Positions 53,180-60,479 of a stretch of DNA of 64,000 nucleotides are shown here, piece by piece; position 1 is the stretch's first letter; each line of letters begins with the position of its first letter. Location: assembly GCA_000419465.1 (NCBI GenBank), contig ATTB01000004.1, positions 1 to 64,000 on the forward strand. The letters run 5' to 3'. A model generated the notes under the pieces. It ran no database searches, was not told the origin of the DNA, and saw only the letters and a program-made list of their open reading frames with translations. A program made the position numbers and the translations under genes. Source of the stretch: an alpha proteobacterium SCGC AAA028-C07 (GTDB lineage: Bacteria > Pseudomonadota > Alphaproteobacteria > Pelagibacterales > Pelagibacteraceae).

Positions 53180-53679
53180 AAAAAAATAATTCAGCATTTA
53201 CTTTAATTGAGCTTTTAGTTGTCGTAGCTATAATTGGAATCTTGGCTGCGGTTGGAATTACTCAGTTTGGTGGATTTACGGAAAGCGCTAAGATTGCAGC
53301 TGTTAAAGCAAATGAGAAAACGGCCGCAAGTTATATTAGAAATACACTGATGAAATGTGAATTTCAAAGTACAGTGGTTATTGAAACTTATGGTTCCATT
53401 GATTGTAAAGCAGTACAACATCATTCAGCAATTTCACCAATGCTTGCAGTTTTTAATAGTTATCTACTTCCAAAATTTGGAAAAAACCCCTTTGACAGTT
53501 CATTAAATGCAATCGTTGTTTCAGGACAAGGCCAGGTTAATGGAATGCTTTCTTTAGATTATGGTCGCCCTGATCAGTGTGATGGTAGAAGATGGTGCTT
53601 AAGATTAGTTGCATGGCTATCGAACGGCTATCCAAATGGACGAAATGATACTCAATTTTATTTTCCAAATTGGAACTAA
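53176..53679 (+). CDS. Pilin-like protein 12 (array II)
   Basis: SAFTLIELLVVVAIIGILAAVGITQFGGFTESAK; LMKCEFQS; GKNPFDSS. ATGA overlap. Confidence 0.9.
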   Translation: MKKNNSAFTLIELLVVVAIIGILAAVGITQFGGFTESAKIAAVKANEKTAASYIRNTLMKCEFQSTVVIETYGSIDCKAVQHHSAISPMLAVFNSYLLPKFGKNPFDSSLNAIVVSGQGQVNGMLSLDYGRPDQCDGRRWCLRLVAWLSNGYPNGRNDTQFYFPNWN

Positions 53680-54164
53680 TGAAAAATAAAAGTGCCTTTA
53701 CTCTTATAGAGCTTTTAGTTGTTGTAGCAATAATTGGAATTTTGGCTGCGGTTGGGGTTGTTTCATTCGGTGGATTTACTCAGAGTGCAAAAATTAATGT
53801 CGTAAAATCTAATCATAATTCAATCATTAAATATTTAAATACTGAGATTAAAAGATGTCAGATTCAAAGTAGCATCCAACTCAAATCCATGGGAAATAGC
53901 CAAAATATAAATGTTATCCCTTGCTCTAAATCAACGACAGATACAGCTACTTTTTTTAGAGCTGTTCAGGATCATTTAAATAACGAGGGCTTTAAAAATC
54001 CTTACAAAAATTCAGAAGTAGCCTTTTTTTCATCAGGTGGTAATAGCCTTGGTAGGACAGTTGGCATTTCATATTCCGGAAACTTAATTACGGTAAATTC
54101 CTCTTATAATAACTCAAGTGGAAACTTAGAAATCATTACATCAACAGTTACTGATGAAAGATAA
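53679..54164 (+). CDS. Pilin-like protein 13 (array II)
   Basis: SAFTLIELLVVVAIIGILAAVGVVSFGGFTQSAK; EIKRCQIQ; FKNPYKN; ends TDER. Start moved from TTG 53670. Confidence 0.9.
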   Translation: MKNKSAFTLIELLVVVAIIGILAAVGVVSFGGFTQSAKINVVKSNHNSIIKYLNTEIKRCQIQSSIQLKSMGNSQNINVIPCSKSTTDTATFFRAVQDHLNNEGFKNPYKNSEVAFFSSGGNSLGRTVGISYSGNLITVNSSYNNSSGNLEIITSTVTDER

Positions 54165-54687
54165 AGCTAAAGCGTTTACTCTTATAGAACTTTTAGTTGT
54201 TGTAGCTATTATTGGAATATTAGCTGCAGTTGGAGTTGTTGCTTATAATGGGTATACGGAATCAGCTAAAAAAAAAGTTACTATAGCTAATCACTCAATA
54301 ATTTATAGAACTATGCTTAATGAAATTAAAAAATGTGAAATTAATGGCTCAGGAGGATTATTAAACTTAAATGGAACAAATTTACTTCAATGTTCAGATA
54401 TTTTGTCATCAACTAATAATTATGGAAAAGTAACAACTGCGATGAGCACATACTTTAGATCTGCAATTAAAAATTCCTATAACTCCAAAATTCCATCAAC
54501 TTTTTATGGAAGATATCAAGGCTCATGCGTTGCAAGCGGTAGTCAACCGTCTACTTGGGAAGGTTTAAATGAACAAGGAGTTCATCATGTTGCAATGGGA
54601 TGGGAAAGTAATAGAATAATACTTTACATTGATTCATGCATTGAGGCTTCCGGCTCAGCTGAAACTAAAATATACTATGTGAAATGA
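54154..54687 (+). CDS. Pilin-like protein 14 (array II)
   Basis: KAFTLIELLVVVAIIGILAAVGVVAYNGYTESAK; EIKKCEING; 11-bp overlap with pilin 13. Confidence 0.9.
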   Translation: MKDKAKAFTLIELLVVVAIIGILAAVGVVAYNGYTESAKKKVTIANHSIIYRTMLNEIKKCEINGSGGLLNLNGTNLLQCSDILSSTNNYGKVTTAMSTYFRSAIKNSYNSKIPSTFYGRYQGSCVASGSQPSTWEGLNEQGVHHVAMGWESNRIILYIDSCIEASGSAETKIYYVK

Positions 54688-54800
54688 CAAAAATTCAATT
54701 TTTTACTCCTGACTTTGAAGCTGTGTATGAGAAGGGTGTTTTGTTTGTTAAATATTGTTACTACGGACTAATTCAAATTGTCAGCACTATTAATTTTTAA
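54684..54800 (+). CDS. Candidate 38-aa ORF at end of pilin array II
   Basis: ATGA overlap with pilin 14 stop; MTKIQFFTPDFEAVYEKGVLFVKYCYYGLIQIVSTINF*. Confidence 0.3.
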   Translation: MTKIQFFTPDFEAVYEKGVLFVKYCYYGLIQIVSTINF

Positions 54801-54813
54801 TTATTAAAAATTA
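54791..54813 (+). terminator. AT-only hairpin after pilin array II
   Basis: TAATTTTTAA-TTA-TTAAAAATTA, perfect 10-bp stem with 3-nt loop. Confidence 0.4.
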
Positions 54814-54850
54814 TACTTGAAAATATTTAGTCCATTCCTATTTATTTTAT

Positions 54851-55261
54851 ATGGTTTCAGATAAAAATGAATATTCAGGGTGGGCTGGGGTTAAGAAATT
54901 AGCCAAGGAACTAGATTATAGTTGGTTTGATGTTTGCGAGATCATATGGAAAACTAAATATCATAAACAACCATCACTAAAAGAATTACTATTATTTTCA
55001 GTCATTAGAAAAAATTTAATTCAAATTGAAAAAAACAAGCAAGTCGTAGACCTTTCTGGAAATCCGGTTGCTCGAAAAGAAGGCGAGGAAGATATTCATT
55101 ACGCTATTCGAACAGATTTAGATTATTTTAAACAATATTACGATATCAAGAAAAAATGGAGCAAGGATCCTAATTTCTACAAATCTTTAAGACAAAAATA
55201 TAAACTTTTATACAAAAGATTTGCGAAAGAGATCAATAGTAATGCGGTTATAATAGGTTGA
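54851..55261 (+). CDS. Hypothetical protein
   Basis: 136 aa, Lys/Tyr-rich, no recognised domain. Confidence 0.55.
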   Translation: MVSDKNEYSGWAGVKKLAKELDYSWFDVCEIIWKTKYHKQPSLKELLLFSVIRKNLIQIEKNKQVVDLSGNPVARKEGEEDIHYAIRTDLDYFKQYYDIKKKWSKDPNFYKSLRQKYKLLYKRFAKEINSNAVIIG

Positions 55262-55342
55262 TTGCACAGATCGATCTGGGCCAGTGAAAAATTTTTTTTT
55301 CTTTGTTATTTTATTCAAATAAAAAATAAAAAAGGAGAAAAA

Positions 55343-55915
55343 ATGTTAAAAGAAAAAGTTAATGGCACCTCTTTCAAAAGAGTTAATGCAAATAGAGAGA
55401 ATGCTAAAAAAAGTACAGGACCTAAAACTGCAAGTGGCAAATTTAGATCTTGTCGTAATGCATTAAAACACGGCCTTGATTCTAGAAAACATCTAATTAT
55501 TGGCGAAGATGTTAAAGAATTTCAGGAAATGAAAGAATCTTACATTAAAATGTTAGAGCCTTCTAATATTCTTGAAGTTGAAGAATGCATGCAGATTATT
55601 GCAATGAGTTGGAAGATTAGAAGATTTTCTGTTGTTGAAACAGGTCTTTATAATCAAGACATGATGCAACAATTAAAAAATAGTACCAATGAGATTTCTG
55701 CAATTTTACTAAAACGACCTGATTTCGAAAGTATTGCAAAGGAGCTTGATCAAGTTCCAGAACTGCAAGGTCTTGCATTTAGAAGGGATTGTAAGGAAGA
55801 AAATGCAAATATTAAACTGAATACGATGTATGTCAGATTAATAATTACTCGAAATAAATTTCTTGAGAATTATTTTGCAAGAAAAAATTGGAATAACAAT
55901 AAAAAAATACATTAA
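55343..55915 (+). CDS. Uncharacterised protein with N-terminal 'NANRENAKKSTGPKTASGKFRSCRNALKHGL' motif
   Basis: Strong SD (aaaaggag) before ATG 55343; the track ORF begins at 55262. Confidence 0.65.
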   Translation: MLKEKVNGTSFKRVNANRENAKKSTGPKTASGKFRSCRNALKHGLDSRKHLIIGEDVKEFQEMKESYIKMLEPSNILEVEECMQIIAMSWKIRRFSVVETGLYNQDMMQQLKNSTNEISAILLKRPDFESIAKELDQVPELQGLAFRRDCKEENANIKLNTMYVRLIITRNKFLENYFARKNWNNNKKIH

Positions 55916-55924
55916 GGAGGATTT

Positions 55925-56389
55925 GTGAAAAAATTATATTTTAGTGAAAGAGAAAAAAGACTTTCTAGTTCATTCTCTAAAAAGAATGACTATTACAAAG
56001 ACTGTTATTTAGGCGAAACGAAGCCAATATTAGATCGTAAAATCAAAGACTTAGAAAAAAAGATGATTGATGATTGTAAGGTTCAATTAAAAGCTTCAAA
56101 AAATAAAACAGAACAAGAATGGCTTAAAAACTTCATTATTACCTTTGAAGAACCTAATCATGTTGTTGAAAAGGAAATGGTTCCTGAAGTTAATAAAGTA
56201 GTTGAAGAAAAATTTGTTAAAAAGGTTGAAGTGAAGAAAAAAGAACCTTTTGTCTTTAAAACAGAGCGTCCTAGGATTAATACCAGTCGATATGTGTATT
56301 GGTGTAATCCTTATGAACCGATTAACAGAGGTAAACTTGGAAGTACGCAGAGTTGGAGAAAAGAGAAAAAATTTCCAGTTTATTATTGA
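55925..56389 (+). CDS. Hypothetical protein
   Basis: GTG start 6 nt after a perfect aaggagg; 154 aa, highly basic. Confidence 0.6.
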   Translation: MKKLYFSEREKRLSSSFSKKNDYYKDCYLGETKPILDRKIKDLEKKMIDDCKVQLKASKNKTEQEWLKNFIITFEEPNHVVEKEMVPEVNKVVEEKFVKKVEVKKKEPFVFKTERPRINTSRYVYWCNPYEPINRGKLGSTQSWRKEKKFPVYY

Positions 56390-56471
56390 GGAAATTTAAG
56401 AATCACATTAGAGTGATACTTACTAATAAGGCGAACTTTGTAATGGGAAGCTGCATTTAGTGAGTGTCCTC
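56388..56471 (+). ncRNA. Candidate structured RNA (three-way junction)
   Basis: Closing stem GAGGA (56388-56392)/TCCTC (56467-56471); ATCAC (56402-56406)/GTGAT (56413-56417); ACTTACTAA (56418-56426)/TTAGTGAGT (56457-56465). Confidence 0.35.
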
Positions 56472-56502
56472 TGTCTCTCTTTATCATTTTCCCTTAATTT
56501 TT

Positions 56503-57396
56503 ATGACTGAAATAGTAATTATTATTACCTGTGCCGTTGTTGTTGCATTTATTGCTTATAATTTTTTTAAAGGCAAAAGTGGTGGTGACAATAATTTATT
56601 AAGTTCACAGCTTGCAGATTTAATTGTTAGGTTTTCTAAAGTTGAGGAGGCGACAAAGAATATTTCAAGTACACAAGCTTCAATTGATAATACCTTTAAA
56701 AGTTTTGAAGGGATGTTGAATGATAGGCAAGAGCGAGGTGCTTTTTCTGAGACGGAACTTGAAAAATTATTAAAAGATAGACTTCCTTCACAGTATTTAA
56801 AATTTCAACACACTTTAAGTAATAACAAGCGAGTGGATTGCTTAATTGATTTAGGTGAAAATTCGCAAAAGATTGGAATCGATTCAAAGTTTGTTTTGGA
56901 TAATTATAAATATCTTCGCTCCGCTAAAACTGATGAAGAGATTAAGAAATATAAGAAATTATTCGAAGATGATGTTGTTAATAACATTAAGAAGATCTCA
57001 AGCGATTACATAATTAGTGGCGAAACCACACCTCATGCCATTATGTTCATAAGATCAGAGGCAGTTTACCGTGAGATTAGTGAAAGTAATTTAATAAGTA
57101 AGGGCTTAGAGAAAAATGTTCTTATTGTTTCTCCAAGTTTACTTTGGGGATTACTAAATACTCTTCGCATGTTTTTAAAAGATTCTGAGATGAGTAAAAA
57201 AGCCCAAGTCGTTATTAAAGAAATTGGAATTATAGGCAAAGATATTGGTCGTTTAGCAGAGAGAGTCGCCGATGTTGAGAATAGATTTAATCAAGTATCA
57301 CAACAGTTTAGAGGCATTAAAGTTTCTGCAGATAAAATTCAAAGCAGAGCTGAAAAGATTCAGGAATTAGAATCTAAGGATGAGATTACTAAATGA
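56503..57396 (+). CDS. rmuC: DNA recombination protein RmuC-like
   Basis: Single N-terminal TM, VDCLIDLGENSQKIGIDSKF, ISGETTPHAIMFIRSEAVY. The track ORF begins at 56464. Confidence 0.8.
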   Translation: MTEIVIIITCAVVVAFIAYNFFKGKSGGDNNLLSSQLADLIVRFSKVEEATKNISSTQASIDNTFKSFEGMLNDRQERGAFSETELEKLLKDRLPSQYLKFQHTLSNNKRVDCLIDLGENSQKIGIDSKFVLDNYKYLRSAKTDEEIKKYKKLFEDDVVNNIKKISSDYIISGETTPHAIMFIRSEAVYREISESNLISKGLEKNVLIVSPSLLWGLLNTLRMFLKDSEMSKKAQVVIKEIGIIGKDIGRLAERVADVENRFNQVSQQFRGIKVSADKIQSRAEKIQELESKDEITK

Positions 57397-58817
57397 ACTA
57401 CGTATTCTACGATTTTGAAACTTCTGGAAGATCAAGTTCTTGGGATCAGATTATTGAAGTAGGTGCTGTATTAGTTAATGATGATTTTCAAGTTTTAGCA
57501 GATCCACTCAATATTAGATGTTCATTAAAGCCAGGTCTTGTACCAGAGCCTTATGCATTAATTGTAAATAATACGACACCACAAATTCTTAGAAAAACAA
57601 ATTTATCTCATTACGGGATGCTGTCACAAATGGTTGAGCAATTTAATAAATGGTCGCCTGCAGTATTTGTTGGATATAATTCCATTTCATTTGACGAAGA
57701 ATTTCTTCGCAAAAGTTTATTTAAAACTTTAAATGAACCTTATCTAACTCAGTATTCTGGAAATAAACGTGGTGACATTTTAGGTTTAATTAGAACCGCA
57801 CATTTGTATTACCCTGATTGCATCAAAACCCCAATGAGTGACAAAGGGAATGCAGTATTTAAATTATCTGAGCTTACGGAGATGAATGGAATTAAACATG
57901 ATAACGCACACAGCGCCTTATCAGATGTAATGGCAACTATTGGTATTGCACAAATTATAAAAGATAAAGCTCCATCTGTTTGGAAGGCAAGTTTGATGAC
58001 AACCTCAAAAACCGAAGTGAATGCTATTGTTGAAAAAGAGAAAATATTTTGTGTAAATGAATATTTCTATGGTAAGGCTCGTCCCTTTGCTGTCACATTT
58101 GTTTGCTTTCATCCAAAATATAACTGGCCACAATGTTTTGATTTAAAAAGTGATCCAAGTACTTATTTAAAAATGCCCTACACTCAGTTGAAGGAAGAAT
58201 TAAAAAAGAGTCCAAAAGTTATTCGTAGCATTAAGAATAATAAACATCCTGTGATTATGAGTCCAAATTATGCAATAAACTTTGAAGGATACAAACAACT
58301 TGGTGCTGATAAATTATTAGAGCGAGCAAATATGATTCAATCTAATAAAGAATTTAAAGATAAAGTTACTAAAATTTTAAGTGAAGAAGCAGATGATAAA
58401 GAAGCTTTAGATTCACAAGTTGGTGTTATGGCGGAGGAATCTATTTATGCTGGAGGATTTGCAAAACCAGAAGATCAAAAGATGATGGTGGATTTTCATA
58501 AATCTGATTGGAAAAGTAAACTTGGACTGAGCGAAAAATTTAAAGATGAAAGATTTTCATACTTTGCAAAAAGGTTAATTTATGAGGAAAACCCTGAAGT
58601 TTTAGGCAAAGACGAGTATAAAAAAATACATCGTGCAATAGCAGGACAAATTTTAAGTACTAACGATGAGAAGTGGAACACAGTTCCTAAAGCATTTAAG
58701 GATATTGATGATTTGCGAGTTAAATATGATGAACTTAAGGATGAAAAAACTTTAGGTATGCTTAATGATTTAAGTGAATATATCGAGGAAATTCAAACAA
58801 AATATGAGAGTGCTTAG
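57393..58817 (+). CDS. sbcB: Exodeoxyribonuclease I (SbcB)
   Basis: FYDFETSGRSSSWDQIIEVGAVLVND, GYNSISFDEEFLRKSLF, HDNAHSALSDVMAT. Confidence 0.93.
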   Translation: MNYVFYDFETSGRSSSWDQIIEVGAVLVNDDFQVLADPLNIRCSLKPGLVPEPYALIVNNTTPQILRKTNLSHYGMLSQMVEQFNKWSPAVFVGYNSISFDEEFLRKSLFKTLNEPYLTQYSGNKRGDILGLIRTAHLYYPDCIKTPMSDKGNAVFKLSELTEMNGIKHDNAHSALSDVMATIGIAQIIKDKAPSVWKASLMTTSKTEVNAIVEKEKIFCVNEYFYGKARPFAVTFVCFHPKYNWPQCFDLKSDPSTYLKMPYTQLKEELKKSPKVIRSIKNNKHPVIMSPNYAINFEGYKQLGADKLLERANMIQSNKEFKDKVTKILSEEADDKEALDSQVGVMAEESIYAGGFAKPEDQKMMVDFHKSDWKSKLGLSEKFKDERFSYFAKRLIYEENPEVLGKDEYKKIHRAIAGQILSTNDEKWNTVPKAFKDIDDLRVKYDELKDEKTLGMLNDLSEYIEEIQTKYESA

Positions 58818-58872
58818 TTGACAATTTATTAATGATTACTATTCTTAAATTATAACAACCTTTAGAGATTCT

Positions 58873-59193
58873 ATGGCAACAATTAAAACAACAGATGAAA
58901 GTTTTGACCAAGTCGTTTTAAAAAGCGACAAACCTTTTGTACAACGTTTTACAGCAGAGTGGTGTGGACCATGTAAAATGATAGCTCCTTTGCTTGAAGA
59001 GTTATCAGATGAGTTGAAAGATAAAGTTTTATTTGGGAGTCATAACATTGATGATGAACCAAATACTCCAACAAAATTTGGAGTACGCGGTATCCCGACT
59101 ATGTTGTTGTTTAAAGGTGGTAAGGTAGTGGACACTAAAGTTGGTGCATCTTCAAAGCAACAAATCAAAGATTGGATTTTATCTAAGATCTAA
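58873..59193 (+). CDS. trxA: Thioredoxin
   Basis: AEWCGPCKMIAPLLEEL, RGIPTMLLFKGG. Confidence 0.95.
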   Translation: MATIKTTDESFDQVVLKSDKPFVQRFTAEWCGPCKMIAPLLEELSDELKDKVLFGSHNIDDEPNTPTKFGVRGIPTMLLFKGGKVVDTKVGASSKQQIKDWILSKI

Positions 59194-60479
59194 TTAAGAT
59201 TTAAAACTTCACCCATTAAATACAGCGATCCTGTAATGATGATGATTGCATTAGGATCTTCATTTGCAATTTCATGAAGCGCTTCCGTTATTCCTTTTGA
59301 GGTATTTGCTTTAATACCAAATTCATTTGCAACCTTTGCTAAAACTTTTGGATCTTGAGAATTATCCTGATTTGGAATTGATATTGTTTTAAGTGCAGTG
59401 ATAGTGGATGAGAAATGTTTTAGAAAAACTTTTGGATCTTTTGTATTTAACATTCCAAGTATCATATAAATCTTTTTATTTTTTAAAGTTTCAAGAAATT
59501 TATTAACTGCATCTGCTGCAGCCTCATTGTGAGCGCCATCGAGGTAAAGTTGATTATTTGGATTAATATATTCTAATAATTTTCCTTTTGTGATCTTTTC
59601 TAGCCTTGCTCTATGCTTTGTATTTTTTAATGCTTGATTTACTTTTTTTGCATCTAGTTTCTTTAGTATTTTTTGCGCTGCTGCAATTGCAGTTCCAGCA
59701 TTAATGAGTTGATGATCACCTTGTAAACTTGGTAAATCTAAATCAAATAGAGATTGATCATCTTGATAAATAAATCTGCCATTTTCTTTACTTACCTGAA
59801 AATCTTCACCAAAAATAAATCTTGGAGAACTATTCTTTTCTGTTTCTTTATCGATTTGTTTTAAAACTTGAGATGATTGTTTTGCAATTATTATCTGCGT
59901 GTCTTGCTTTAATATTCCACATTTTTCTGCTGTAATTTTCTCTAAGGTATCACCTAAAAATTCCATATGATCATAACTTATTGGAGTTATGATTTGTGCA
60001 ATAGGATCGTTAATAACTGCTGTGGTATCTAATCGTCCACCAAGTCCACATTCTAATATTGTGTAATCTGCAGGCTGTTTTTGAAATGCAAGGTATGTTG
60101 CAGACGTTGTTGCCTCAAAAAAGGTTAAAGATAAGTTATTTTTTTGAATGTTTTCCATGGTCTGTTTTAAGACTTCATTGAGTAATTCATCGCTAATTTC
60201 TTTATCTTTTAAGATGATCCGTTCATTAAATCTTTGCAGATGTGGAGAGACATACATGTTCACAGACTTTCCATGATGTTCAAGAATAGATTTTAAGAAT
60301 GCACAAGTTGAGCCTTTGCCTTTGGTGCCAACACAATTGATAACGTTTTTTAATTTATCTTGTGGGTTGTTAAGTTTTTGAAGAAGAATTTTTATTCTAT
60401 CTAAAGATAGATCTATTTTTTTAGGATGTAGGCTGAGTAATTGATCCAAGAGGACTTTGTTGCTGTTCACTGACGGCAT
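59190..60479 (-). CDS. folC: Folylpolyglutamate synthase / dihydrofolate synthase
   Basis: HPKKIDLSLDRI, GTKGKGSTCAFL, YLDGAHNEAAA. Confidence 0.93.
   Translation of the reverse strand: MPSVNSNKVLLDQLLSLHPKKIDLSLDRIKILLQKLNNPQDKLKNVINCVGTKGKGSTCAFLKSILEHHGKSVNMYVSPHLQRFNERIILKDKEISDELLNEVLKQTMENIQKNNLSLTFFEATTSATYLAFQKQPADYTILECGLGGRLDTTAVINDPIAQIITPISYDHMEFLGDTLEKITAEKCGILKQDTQIIIAKQSSQVLKQIDKETEKNSSPRFIFGEDFQVSKENGRFIYQDDQSLFDLDLPSLQGDHQLINAGTAIAAAQKILKKLDAKKVNQALKNTKHRARLEKITKGKLLEYINPNNQLYLDGAHNEAAADAVNKFLETLKNKKIYMILGMLNTKDPKVFLKHFSSTITALKTISIPNQDNSQDPKVLAKVANEFGIKANTSKGITEALHEIANEDPNAIIIITGSLYLMGEVLNLN

Noticed and set aside
53215-53424. 69-aa minus-strand ORF opposite pilin 12
   Set aside because: Antisense to the conserved pilin N-terminus with no independent support.
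38880-54260. Repeated ~70-bp blocks at fairly regular spacing that could suggest a CRISPR-like or integron cassette array
   Set aside because: Each repeat is the coding sequence of the pilin N-terminal helix at the 5' end of an intact ORF and differs at synonymous sites; no spacers, attC-like sites or integrase were seen.
38882-54687. Interpretation of the array as silent cassettes for antigenic variation (Neisseria pilS-like)
   Set aside because: The copies have full 5' ends, starts, leaders and overlapping translational signals, and synonymous sites are strongly diverged; this favours co-expressed paralogues, though recombination cannot be excluded without population data.
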